Shown here: positions 1 to 7,496 of the stretch, in pieces
Layout of the letters: each line of letters starts with the position of its first letter
Numbering within the stretch: the stretch's first letter is position 1
Assembly: GCF_030269545.1 (NCBI RefSeq)
Contig: NZ_BSTN01000006.1
Location: 140,624 to 204,623, forward strand
Direction: 5' to 3'
DNA length: 64,000 nucleotides
Source of the DNA: Actinomadura sp. NBRC 104425
GTDB lineage: Bacteria > Actinomycetota > Actinomycetes > Streptosporangiales > Streptosporangiaceae
The notes under the pieces: model-generated
What the model was told of the DNA's origin: nothing
Seen by the model: the letters and a program-made list of their open reading frames with translations, nothing else
The model's database searches: none
Made by a program: the position numbers and the translations under genes

Positions 1-124
1 CGCGCGTCTTGCCCGACCCGGCGCCCGCGACGATCAGCAGCGGGCTCCCGGAGTGCACGACCGCGGCGCGCTGCTGCGGGTTCAGGCCGTCCAGCAGGGG
101 ATTGGCATGCGTGTTCGACATCAT
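1..124 (-). CDS. pcrA: ATP-dependent DNA helicase PcrA/UvrD, N-terminus only (partial)
   Basis: Only the first 41 codons are inside the window; the gene runs off the left edge. Reading leftward from ATG 124 (a second in-frame ATG follows at once) gives LNPQQRAAV, the Q-motif region of UvrD-family helicases, and then the Walker A motif GAGSGKT at the edge. PcrA is a superfamily 1 3'-5' helicase that acts in repair and in clearing replication obstacles. A TACACT hexamer at 135-130 on the minus strand would place the transcription start at the ATG, so a leaderless mRNA is possible. The family call is secure from these two motifs; PcrA rather than another UvrD paralogue is inference. Confidence 0.85.
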   Translation of the reverse strand, partial: MMSNTHANPLLDGLNPQQRAAVVHSGSPLLIVAGAGSGKTR

Positions 125-213
125 GTGCGAGTGTACGGCGCCCGCCCGACGTTCTCGTCCTTTCGCGCGGTCCCGCGGCCCGCGCCGGAAACCCGCGGCC
201 GGCAGCCGTGCGA

Positions 214-594
214 TCAGGTCTTGCGGTGCCCGCGGGCGGCCTCTGCCGCCCGGACGACCGCGCGCAGGTCCGCCCCGGTGGCGGCCATCGACGCGGCGGC
301 GACGGCGCCCTCCACCAGAGGGGCGTCGACGAGGATGACACCGGTCCCGGCGGCCGCCACGAACACCTTGGCCGTCAGAACGGAGCTGCCGAGATCGGCC
401 AGCACCACCACGCCGTCGCCGCCGTCGGCGGTGCGCACCGCCCGTTTCAGCCGCTCCATGCTGGTGCCGAGGCCGCCGTGCTCGTCCCCGCCGGCGGGCT
501 CCACGACGGCCTTGCCGACGCCCATCGCCCGCGCCATCTCGGCGACGCCCTCGGCCAGCTTCCGGCTGTGCGCGAGCACCACGATCCCCACCAT
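214..594 (-). CDS. dhaM: PTS-dependent dihydroxyacetone kinase, phosphotransferase subunit DhaM
   Basis: A 126-residue protein made only of the mannose-family EIIA domain. His9 in the motif LAHSRKLAEG is the expected phosphorylation site. In this system HPr~P phosphorylates DhaM, and DhaM re-phosphorylates the ADP held permanently by DhaL, so that DhaK-bound dihydroxyacetone becomes dihydroxyacetone phosphate. The enterobacterial protein carries extra HPr-like and EI-like domains; these are absent here, so general PTS proteins must supply the phosphate. It is the last gene of dhaK-dhaL-dhaM, with a 10-base gap after dhaL. The presence of the gene implies working EI and HPr elsewhere in the genome. 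Confidence 0.9.
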   Translation of the reverse strand: MVGIVVLAHSRKLAEGVAEMARAMGVGKAVVEPAGGDEHGGLGTSMERLKRAVRTADGGDGVVVLADLGSSVLTAKVFVAAAGTGVILVDAPLVEGAVAAASMAATGADLRAVVRAAEAARGHRKT

Positions 595-604
595 CCCGGC
601 CCCC

Positions 605-1222
605 TCAGGCGTGCTCGGACGCCAGGTCGGCGAGCGCCCGGATGAGGAGGGCGGTGGACACGGCGCCCGGGTCCAGGTGCCCGATGCTGCGCTTGCCCAG
701 GTAGCTGGCCCGGCCCTTGCGGGCCTGCATCGGCACCGTGGCCTGCGCGCCGCGTTCGGCGGCGTCCGCCGCGGCCCGGGTGCACTCCGCCAGGTCGCCC
801 CCGGCCGCCAGGGCCTGCTCGTAGGCGGCGACGGCGGGGGCCAGCGCGTCCACCATCGTCTTCTCGCCCTCCTGGGCCTCGCCCAGCTCCTGGACGGTCT
901 CCAGCGCGCCCCGCAGTGCGGCGCCCAGCCTGACCGCGTCCACCACCCCCGCGTCGCCCAGCTCCTTGCCCGCCCGGCGCACCGCCATCCCGTACAGCGG
1001 GCCGGACACCCCGCCGGTCGTGGACACGATCGTCCGCCCCGCCACGACCAGCGCGCGGCCGGGCGTGCCGTGCTCGGGCAGCGCCTCCACCGCCGCGGCG
1101 AACCCGCGGTCGAGGTTGTGGCCGTGGTCGCCGTCGCCGATCGCCGCGTCCAGCCGGGACAGCCGCTCGGCCTCCGCCGCGATCAATTCGGCCGACCGGC
1201 GCACCCAGTCGAGTATGCTCAC
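605..1222 (-). CDS. dhaL: Dihydroxyacetone kinase subunit DhaL (ADP-binding)
   Basis: A 205-residue all-helical nucleotide subunit. The Mg-ADP site motif AIGDGDHGHN lies at residues 27-36, with Asp30, Asp32 and His33, and a Gly-rich TGGVSGPLYG segment follows in the usual place. I chose GTG 1222 because GAGGTGGGG stands just upstream and because it overlaps the dhaK stop as GTGA; longer readings in this frame run back through dhaK. DhaL keeps its ADP as a cofactor that is recharged by DhaM rather than exchanged with free ATP. The order K-L-M and the tight spacing indicate one transcript. Confidence 0.93.
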   Translation of the reverse strand: MSILDWVRRSAELIAAEAERLSRLDAAIGDGDHGHNLDRGFAAAVEALPEHGTPGRALVVAGRTIVSTTGGVSGPLYGMAVRRAGKELGDAGVVDAVRLGAALRGALETVQELGEAQEGEKTMVDALAPAVAAYEQALAAGGDLAECTRAAADAAERGAQATVPMQARKGRASYLGKRSIGHLDPGAVSTALLIRALADLASEHA

Positions 1223-2214
1223 CGGCCCCACCTCAGGGCTGGGGTCTCGACGGGGGCGTCCCACAGCCGGGTCAGCTCGGGGGTGAGGCGACACACCGTG
1301 ATCATGCAGCCGGCCATCTCCAGGCTGGTGACGAACGGGCCGACCAGGCACCGCGCCACGGTGGCGCCGTGCCGCGCCAGCCACTCGGCCGCCTCCCCGC
1401 AGGCGATGTACTGCTCCATCAGCGGGGTGCCGCCCATGCCGTTGACCAGCAGCGCCACCTCGGCGCCGCGCAGCGGCACGTCCGCGTCGATGGCGGTGAG
1501 CGCGGCGTCCACGATCCCGGCGGCCGGGATCTTCGCCACGCGTTCGCGGCCGGGTTCGCCGTGCACGCCGATGCCCAGCTCGATCTCGTTCTCGCCGAGC
1601 CGGAACGTCGGCTCCCCGACGACGGGCACCGTGCACGACGACAGCGCCACCCCGAACGAGCGGGTGCGCTCGTTGACCTCCCGCGCCACGTCCGCGACCC
1701 GCTCCAGGCGGGCGCCCTCCTCGGCCGCCGCCCCGGCGATCTTCTCGACGAACAGGATGCCGCCGGTGCCGCGCCGCCCGGCGGTGCGTCTGCCGTCGGT
1801 CACGGCGACGTCGTCGTCCACCCGCACCGCGGCGACCTCGACGCCCTCCTCCTCGGCCAGCTCGGCGGCCACCCGGAAGTTGAGCACGTCGCCGGTGTAG
1901 TTGGCGACGACGTGCAGCACGCCCGCACCGCCGGACGCGGCCAGGGTGGCGGCGAGGATCTGGTCGGGCACCGGCGAGGTGAACACCTCCCCCGGCGCCG
2001 CCGCGTCGAGCATGCCGTGCCCGACGAACCCGACCTGCATCGGCTCGTGGCCGGAACCGCCGCCCGAGATCAGCGCGACCTTCCCGGGGCGCGGCGCGTC
2101 CGCCCGCACGACCGTCCTGCCCTCCAGGTCCACCCGGAGCGACGGATGCGCGGCGGCCAGGCCGCGCAGCGCGTCGGTGACCACGTCCGCCGGGGCGTTG
2201 ATGAGTTTGCGCAT
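1219..2214 (-). CDS. dhaK: Dihydroxyacetone kinase subunit DhaK (substrate-binding)
   Basis: A 331-residue subunit. It contains the substrate pocket motif SGGGSGHEP (residues 50-58) and the GVHGEPG segment, whose His218 forms the covalent hemiaminal bond with dihydroxyacetone in characterised homologues. Start ATG 2214 is the first residue of the family-typical MRKLIN N-terminus; longer readings in this frame are spurious. It is the first gene of the dhaKLM operon and is divergent from the PIG-L gene across a 90-base gap. No dhaR activator gene lies beside it. With glpD at 57.7 kb the window holds two separate routes into triose phosphate, but they are not linked on the DNA. Confidence 0.94.
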   Translation of the reverse strand: MRKLINAPADVVTDALRGLAAAHPSLRVDLEGRTVVRADAPRPGKVALISGGGSGHEPMQVGFVGHGMLDAAAPGEVFTSPVPDQILAATLAASGGAGVLHVVANYTGDVLNFRVAAELAEEEGVEVAAVRVDDDVAVTDGRRTAGRRGTGGILFVEKIAGAAAEEGARLERVADVAREVNERTRSFGVALSSCTVPVVGEPTFRLGENEIELGIGVHGEPGRERVAKIPAAGIVDAALTAIDADVPLRGAEVALLVNGMGGTPLMEQYIACGEAAEWLARHGATVARCLVGPFVTSLEMAGCMITVCRLTPELTRLWDAPVETPALRWGR

Positions 2215-2304
2215 GTGCGGTTCCCTACCCCTGCGGGCCGGCGCGTCCCAGGTCCGGCCGGTGACCATGGCGGCAGACAGGCGACCTCCGGTTAGGGTGA
2301 TCTT

Positions 2305-3036
2305 GTGACGAATGTGCTGGACGACAGTGCGGTACGGCGCGTCCTGGCGGTGATGGCGCATCCGGACGACGTCGACTTCGGCGCGGCCGGGACGGTCGCC
2401 GGGTGGACCGCCCGCGGCATCGCGGTGACCTATCTGATCGTCACCGACGGCGACGCCGGAGGGTTGGACCACGGCATGACCCGCGCGGAGATGGGGGCTT
2501 TGCGCCGCGACGAGCAGCGCGCCGCGGCCGCCTGCGTCGGCGTCGAGGACGTGCGGTTCCTCGGCTACCCCGACGGGCGGCTGGAGCCGACGCTCGGGCT
2601 GCGCCGCGACATCGCCCGGGTGATCCGCCAGGTGCGGCCCGACCGCGTCCTGATGCCCAGCCCGGAACGCAACTACGAGCGGATCCATCCCAGCCACCCC
2701 GACCACCGCGCGGTGGGCGCCGCCGCCCTCGACGCGGTGTACCCGGACGCGCGCAACCCCTACGCCTTCCCCGAGCTGCTGGCCGATGAGGGCCTGGAGG
2801 CGTGGACGGTGCGGGAGGTGTGGTTGACCGGCGGCCCGGCCGTCAACCACTACGTGGACGTCACCGACGACTTCGACCGTAAGCTGGCGGCGTTGAAGTC
2901 CCACGTCTCCCAGACCGCGCACATGGGCGAGGGGCTCGCCGAGGAGCTGCGCGGCTGGCTGGGCGCCAACGCGGCCGCCGCGGGCCTCCCGGACGGCCGC
3001 CTGGCCGAGTCCTTCCAGGTGGTCGGCACCGCCTGA
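2305..3036 (+). CDS. PIG-L (LmbE-like) family zinc deacetylase
   Basis: A 243-residue cytoplasmic protein with the family signature AHPDDVD (residues 18-24) and a distal HPSHPDHR segment, which supply the zinc ligands and catalytic Asp of GlcNAc-type deacetylases such as MshB, Mca and BshB. It is shorter than MshB or Mca (about 290-300 residues), so mycothiol synthesis is not the first guess; the substrate is unknown. The GTG start at 2305 lies 6 bases after a TAGGGT hexamer (2293-2298), so the mRNA may be leaderless. It is followed after 37 bases by a nucleoside hydrolase, and the four genes to 5.48 kb probably form one unit. Confidence 0.85.
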   Translation: MTNVLDDSAVRRVLAVMAHPDDVDFGAAGTVAGWTARGIAVTYLIVTDGDAGGLDHGMTRAEMGALRRDEQRAAAACVGVEDVRFLGYPDGRLEPTLGLRRDIARVIRQVRPDRVLMPSPERNYERIHPSHPDHRAVGAAALDAVYPDARNPYAFPELLADEGLEAWTVREVWLTGGPAVNHYVDVTDDFDRKLAALKSHVSQTAHMGEGLAEELRGWLGANAAAAGLPDGRLAESFQVVGTA

Positions 3037-3073
3037 ACCGACCGCCTGACACGCACAACCCCCGAGGAGTTCC

Positions 3074-4018
3074 GTGGCCGCCATACTGTTCGACTGCGAC
3101 ACCGGCATCGACGACGCGATCACCCTGCTCTACCTGGCGTCCCTTGTGCGCGCGGGGAAGGCGGAGCTGGTGGGCGTGGGCACCGTGCACGGCAACGTCG
3201 ACCCCGAGTCCGGCGCCCTGAACTCGCTGCGGGTGCTGGAGCTGGCGGGCCTGCACGAGGTGCCGGTGGCGGTGGGCGCGGCCCGTCCCATGGCGCAGGA
3301 CGTGCACTACGCGCTGGACTGGCACGGCACCGACGGGCTGGGCGACACCGGGCTGCCCGACCCGGCGGGGCGGCCGGTGGACGAGGCGGCGGCGGCGCGG
3401 ATCGTGCGGCTGGCCCGGTCGCGGCCCGGCGAGCTGACGCTGCTGGCCACCGGGCCGCTGACCAACCTGGGCGCCGCCCTGCTGCTGGATCCGCAGCTGC
3501 CGGCGCTGGTGCGCGAGGTGGTCATCATGGGCGGCGCGTTCGACCACCCGGGCAACGTCACCACGCACGCCGAGGCCAACATCTGGCACGACCCCGAGGC
3601 CGCCGACCTGGTGTTCGCCGCGGACTGGCCGATGGTGCTGGTGCCGCTGGACGCCACCCACCCGACCGCGGTCGGCGACGCGTGGCTGGACCGGCTGTCC
3701 GCGCACGACTCGGAGGCGGCCCGGTTCGCCACGAAGATCCTGGAGTTCTATGTGGCGGCCTACACGCCGACGCTCAAGCGGCGGGGCGCGGTCATCCACG
3801 ACGCGCTGGCCGCCATGCTGGCGGTCGATCCGGGGCTCGGCGAGTACGCCGAGCGGCCGGTGCGGGTGGAGCTGCGCGGCGAGCTGACCCGGGGCACGAC
3901 CGTGTGGGACGCCCGGTCGCTGCCCGCCGAGGACGACCGCCGTCCGGTTCGGGTGGCCGTGGGGTGCGATGTGACGGCCTTCCAGGAACGCCTTCTCGCG
4001 TCCATCCTGTCCTTGTGA
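3074..4018 (+). CDS. Inosine-uridine preferring nucleoside hydrolase family protein
   Basis: A 314-residue enzyme that begins with the diagnostic Ca-binding motif DCDTGIDDA (residues 7-15). It also has the central TGPLTNLG and VIMGGAF segments and a C-terminal HDALA motif containing the active-site His/Asp pair. The family cleaves the N-glycosidic bond of ribonucleosides to give free base and ribose. GTG 3074 is preceded by GAGGAG. There is no signal peptide, so it acts in the cytoplasm. It lies between a PIG-L deacetylase and an SRPBCC protein, which suggests a small salvage or detoxification unit, but specificity cannot be read from the sequence. Confidence 0.92.
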   Translation: MAAILFDCDTGIDDAITLLYLASLVRAGKAELVGVGTVHGNVDPESGALNSLRVLELAGLHEVPVAVGAARPMAQDVHYALDWHGTDGLGDTGLPDPAGRPVDEAAAARIVRLARSRPGELTLLATGPLTNLGAALLLDPQLPALVREVVIMGGAFDHPGNVTTHAEANIWHDPEAADLVFAADWPMVLVPLDATHPTAVGDAWLDRLSAHDSEAARFATKILEFYVAAYTPTLKRRGAVIHDALAAMLAVDPGLGEYAERPVRVELRGELTRGTTVWDARSLPAEDDRRPVRVAVGCDVTAFQERLLASILSL

Positions 4019-4029
4019 CGGGAGGGCGC

Positions 4030-4485
4030 ATGCAGTACGAGGTCGAGGCCACCGCCACGACCACCGCGGCCGCCGAGACGATCTTCAAGCATCTCAGCGT
4101 GGCGGAGGCGTGGAACGAGTGGGGCCGGTTTCCGGCCGCGACGCGGGTCCGCGAGGGCGACGAGGTGCCCAACGGCGTGGGCGCCGTCAGGAAGATCGGA
4201 TTCGCGCGGGAGAAGGTCGTGGTCTACGACCCGCCCCGGCACTACGCGTACGTCGTGGTGTCGTGGATGCCGCTGCGGGGCTACCGGGCCGATGTGACGC
4301 TGGAGCCCAGCGGCCCGTACACGCTCGTCCGGTGGCGTGCGGTGTTCGAGCCGAGGTACCGGATCACGGGGGCGATCGCGCGCCCCGTCATGCGGTGGAT
4401 CATGGGCTCGTTCGCCCGGCGCCTGGCCTGGCACGCGGGGCATTGCGAGCCGGGCTGCCCGGCCCGCCTGCCCAGCGCGCACTGA
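4030..4485 (+). CDS. SRPBCC (START-like) family protein
   Basis: A 151-residue protein starting MQYEVEATATT at ATG 4030, 11 bases after the nucleoside hydrolase stop and behind GGAGGG. The pattern of an N-terminal beta strand, a helix around FKHLSVAEAWNEWG, then repeated strands with conserved Gly and Pro and a long C-terminal helix is that of polyketide cyclase/dehydrase-like SRPBCC domains, which form a hydrophobic ligand pocket. No catalytic residues can be assigned. It is co-directional with the genes on both sides and probably co-transcribed. Confidence 0.8.
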   Translation: MQYEVEATATTTAAAETIFKHLSVAEAWNEWGRFPAATRVREGDEVPNGVGAVRKIGFAREKVVVYDPPRHYAYVVVSWMPLRGYRADVTLEPSGPYTLVRWRAVFEPRYRITGAIARPVMRWIMGSFARRLAWHAGHCEPGCPARLPSAH

Positions 4486-4559
4486 CCGGTTTCGGCCGCA
4501 CGGCCGGCCCGTTCCACCGGTAGGGAATACCGGGTTCCGGGCAGGGGTTGACGACTGCC

Positions 4560-5483
4560 ATGACTATCGGTGTCGTGCTGTATCAACCCGCGTCCGGGAA
4601 CCTTGTCGACGATGTGGTGGCGAAGGCGAAGGAGGCCAAGGCGGCCGGTCTGCGGTCGGCCTGGTTCGCCCAGCAGTTCTCCTACGACGCCATCGGCCTG
4701 GCGGGGCTGGTCGGCCGGGAGGTGCCCGGCCTGGCGGTGGGGACGTCCGTGGTGCCGATTTTCGCCCGCCATCCCATCCTGATCGCCGGTCAGGCGCAGA
4801 CCGCGCAGGCCGCCGCGCACGGGTCCTTCCAGCTCGGGCTGGGGCTCGGGGCGCGGTCGTTCGTGGAGCCGGTGTTCGGCGTCCCCTACGACCGGCCGGT
4901 GACCCGGCTGCGCGAGTTTCTGACGGCGTTGCGGTCGCTGCTGGACACCGGCGGCGCCGATTTCCGGGGCGAGACGGTCACCGCGGTCCCGCCGATGCCC
5001 GCGGGCGTTCCCGGGGCGGAGCCGTCCGTGCCGGTGCTGGTCGCGGCCATGGGGCCGCAGGCGCTGCGCGTCACCGGGGAGCTGGCCGACGGGACGCTGC
5101 CGTTCCTGGCCGGTCCGCGCGCCCTCGGCGAGCACATCGTTCCGGCGATCACGGCGGCGGCGGAGCGGGCGGGCCGTCCGGCGCCGCGGGTCGTCGCGTT
5201 CGTGGCCGGGGTGGTGACCGACGACGTGGACGCGGCGCGCGAGGCCGCCGCGCAGGCCATGTCGTTCTACGACCGGGTCCCGTCCTACCAGCGGGTCATC
5301 GAGCAGGAGGGCGCGGCCAAGGCGGCGGACCTGGTCGAGATCGGCGACGAGAAGGCGGTGGCGGCGGCGGTCCGGCGCTACTTCGACGCGGGCGCCACCG
5401 AGGTGGTGTTCACCCAGACGAACCTGGTGGGAGAGGACGCCCGGGCCCGCACGTGGCGGCTGCTCGGCGAACTGGCGGGCTGA
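4560..5483 (+). CDS. LLM-class F420-dependent oxidoreductase
   Basis: About 307 residues with the luciferase-like TIM-barrel layout: an N-terminal strand TIGVVLYQ, the FARHPILIAGQAQTAQ helix that lines the cofactor site, the GLGLGAR loop and a C-terminal segment ending in FTQTNLVGED. Actinomycete members of this type usually use reduced coenzyme F420 rather than FMN. I prefer ATG 4560 because AGGGG lies about 12 bases upstream, while an in-frame TTG at 4548 would sit directly on that ribosome site. It is the last gene of the rightward cluster that starts with the PIG-L deacetylase. The substrate is unknown. Confidence 0.85.
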   Translation: MTIGVVLYQPASGNLVDDVVAKAKEAKAAGLRSAWFAQQFSYDAIGLAGLVGREVPGLAVGTSVVPIFARHPILIAGQAQTAQAAAHGSFQLGLGLGARSFVEPVFGVPYDRPVTRLREFLTALRSLLDTGGADFRGETVTAVPPMPAGVPGAEPSVPVLVAAMGPQALRVTGELADGTLPFLAGPRALGEHIVPAITAAAERAGRPAPRVVAFVAGVVTDDVDAAREAAAQAMSFYDRVPSYQRVIEQEGAAKAADLVEIGDEKAVAAAVRRYFDAGATEVVFTQTNLVGEDARARTWRLLGELAG

Positions 5484-5557
5484 TCCCGGTACCGCGCCCG
5501 GCCGGCGCTGTGCTGATCGGCGCCGTGCTGATCGGCGCTGCGCCGGCCGGCGGCGAC

Positions 5558-6187
5558 TCACACGAGGCGGCGGGCGGCGGCCCAGCGGGACAGCTCGTGC
5601 CGGTTGGACAGCTGGAGCTTGCGCAGCACGCTCGACACGTGGGTCTCGACCGTCTTGACCGAGATGAACAGCTCCTTGGCGATCTCCTTGTAGGCGTAGC
5701 CGCGGGCGATCAGCCGCAGCACCTCCCGTTCGCGCTGGGTGAGCCGGTCCAGCTCGGGATCGACGGCGGGCACGTCGGTGGCGGCGAACGCGTCCAGCAC
5801 GAAACCGGCCAGCCGGGGAGAGAACACCGCGTCCCCCTCGGCCACCCGGGCGATCGCGTCGGTCAGCTCCGGACCGGAGATCGTCTTGGTGACGTAGCCG
5901 CGGGCGCCGCCCCGCACCACGCCGATCACGTCCTCGGCGGCGTCCGACACCGACAGCGCCAGGAACCGGGACGGCACCGAACCGTGCAGCCGCCGCAGCA
6001 CCTCGATGCCGCCGCCCCCGGGCAGGTGCACGTCCAGCAGCACCACGTCCGGCCTGGCCGCGCGGATGACCGACACCGCCTCCTCGACGTCCCCGGCCTC
6101 CCCCACGACCTCCACGGCGTCGCCCAGCTCGGCCTTCACGCCGGTGCGGAACATCTGGTGGTCGTCGACCAGGACTACCCGCTTCAT
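5558..6187 (-). CDS. NarL/LuxR-family response regulator
   Basis: A 209-residue regulator. The receiver domain (about 1-120) shows the acidic pair in VLVDDH, the phospho-acceptor Asp in VVLLDVHLPG and the conserved Lys in YVTKTI. The C-terminal LuxR helix-turn-helix begins at LTQREREVLRLIARG and contains the recognition segment SVKTVETHVSSVL. It overlaps the sensor kinase gene by ATGA, so the two are translated as a pair. The likely target is the perfect inverted repeat at 7428-7447 between this operon and the divergent PspC gene; that is inference from its position. Confidence 0.94.
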   Translation of the reverse strand: MKRVVLVDDHQMFRTGVKAELGDAVEVVGEAGDVEEAVSVIRAARPDVVLLDVHLPGGGGIEVLRRLHGSVPSRFLALSVSDAAEDVIGVVRGGARGYVTKTISGPELTDAIARVAEGDAVFSPRLAGFVLDAFAATDVPAVDPELDRLTQREREVLRLIARGYAYKEIAKELFISVKTVETHVSSVLRKLQLSNRHELSRWAAARRLV

Positions 6188-7407
6188 GCCTTCTTGATCT
6201 CCAGTCGTACCTCGGTGCCCTCGCCCGGCGCCGTGCGGACGATGGCGCGTCCCCCGTTGCGCTCCATACGTCCGATGATGGACTGCCGCACGCCCATCCG
6301 GTCCTCGGGAATGGCGTCCAGGTCGAACCCCTTGCCGCGGTCGCGGACGAAGATGGCCACCTGGTCGCCCTCGACCTCCCCGTACACCGACACCGACGGC
6401 GCCTCGGCGTACTTGGCCGCGTTCACCATCGCCTCCCGGGCGGCCTGCAGCGCGGCGCCGAGCCGTTCGTCCAGCGCCGTGTCGCCCACGCAGACCACCT
6501 CGATGGGGACGCCGTGGTCGTCCTCGACCTCCCCGGCCAGTTCGCGAATCGCGGCGGCGAACGTGCGGTCGGGGTCGGAGCGCGGCTGGTAGAGCCAGGC
6601 GCGCAGGGTGCGCTCCTGGGAGCGGGCCAGCCGCTGCACCTCGCGCGGGTCGTGCGCGTTGCGCTGGATCAGCGTCAGGGTGTGCAGCACCGAGTCGTGG
6701 ATGTGCGCGGCGAGCTCGGCGCGCTCCTGAGAGCGGATGCGCTCGTGCCGTTCGGCGTCCAGGTCCTGCCAGAGCCGCACCACCCACGGGGTGGCGATGA
6801 CCGCGACGCCGGTCAGGATGATCAGCGTGGCGATCAGGACGGCGCGGGCCTCGCCCGGGTCGACGCGCTGCGCGACGAACCCGCCGATGCCGCCGACCAC
6901 CAGCGCCAGGCCGAACAGGCTGCGCAGCCACCGCTGCCGCAGCGGCACCACCCAGCGCTGCCGCTGGCCGCGGTCGGCCTGCTGCCACAGCACCGCCACG
7001 CCGACGCCCCCGGCGATCAGCGGCCACAGCGCCGCCCGGCCCAGCCCGGTGCCCCAGGTCAGCGCGGACAGGCCGATCGCCACCGCCCCGTAGGCCAGCA
7101 GCTGCACCCAGTCGTGGCGGGCCGTGCGGGTCGAGTCCTCCGCGGGCGGCACCAGCAGCCAGAACACCCAGTAGACGGCGATGCCGAGGCCGCTGGCGAC
7201 CGTCAGCAGCACGAACGCGGACCGGACGACGACCTGGTCGATCCCCAGGTGCGCGGCCAGGCCCCGGCACACCCCGGCCAGCAGCGCCCCGTCGGGGCGC
7301 CGCTCCAGCCGCGGCGGGCCGGCCGGCTCGCCCGGCGTCCCGCCGCCCGTCGTCGGTTCCGCGTCCTCCACACATCGATCGTCACACGCCGAACAGACCG
7401 GACGCAT
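6184..7407 (-). CDS. PspC-domain sensor histidine kinase (NarL-partner type)
   Basis: About 407 residues. The N-terminal PspC domain (roughly 32-88, RLERRPDGALLAGVCRGL then a hydrophobic helix) is followed by several further transmembrane helices to about residue 215. After these come the HisKA_3 box with the phospho-acceptor His in AAHIHDSVLHTL, the N-box MVNAAKYAE and the G-box RDRGKGFDL with MGVRQSI. The call is firm. The start is not: ATG 7407 gives a Cys-rich extension MRPVCSACDDRC, while GTG 7371 gives a more ordinary N-terminus. Kinase and regulator probably monitor the envelope together with the divergent PspC protein. Confidence 0.92.
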   Translation of the reverse strand: MRPVCSACDDRCVEDAEPTTGGGTPGEPAGPPRLERRPDGALLAGVCRGLAAHLGIDQVVVRSAFVLLTVASGLGIAVYWVFWLLVPPAEDSTRTARHDWVQLLAYGAVAIGLSALTWGTGLGRAALWPLIAGGVGVAVLWQQADRGQRQRWVVPLRQRWLRSLFGLALVVGGIGGFVAQRVDPGEARAVLIATLIILTGVAVIATPWVVRLWQDLDAERHERIRSQERAELAAHIHDSVLHTLTLIQRNAHDPREVQRLARSQERTLRAWLYQPRSDPDRTFAAAIRELAGEVEDDHGVPIEVVCVGDTALDERLGAALQAAREAMVNAAKYAEAPSVSVYGEVEGDQVAIFVRDRGKGFDLDAIPEDRMGVRQSIIGRMERNGGRAIVRTAPGEGTEVRLEIKKA

Positions 7408-7427
7408 CCGGGCGGGCCCCCCGATAC

Positions 7428-7459
7428 CCCTGAGGACCTCCTCAGGGTCGGTTCAGGGG
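7428..7459. promoter_or_regulatory. Perfect inverted repeat between sensor kinase and pspC-like genes
   Basis: CCCTGAGG, four bases, then CCTCAGGG forms a perfect 8-base inverted repeat at 7428-7447. A further half-site TTCAGGGG follows at 7452-7459. It lies in the short divergent intergenic region between the kinase start (7407) and the PspC gene start (7497), where an autoregulatory site for the LuxR-type regulator is expected. Binding is inferred, not shown. Confidence 0.6.
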
Positions 7460-7496
7460 CGTCCCGGATACCGCGCGGGCGCGGGCCGCGGCCACG

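Noticed and set aside
53-1900. A 615-codon plus-strand open frame opposite dhaKLM
   Set aside because: The opposite strand holds three clear enzyme genes with catalytic motifs. The plus frame is low-complexity Ala/Pro/Arg.
2305-3036. PIG-L gene as mshB or mca of mycothiol metabolism
   Set aside because: It is shorter than both, and no other mycothiol gene is nearby; only the deacetylase family is supported.
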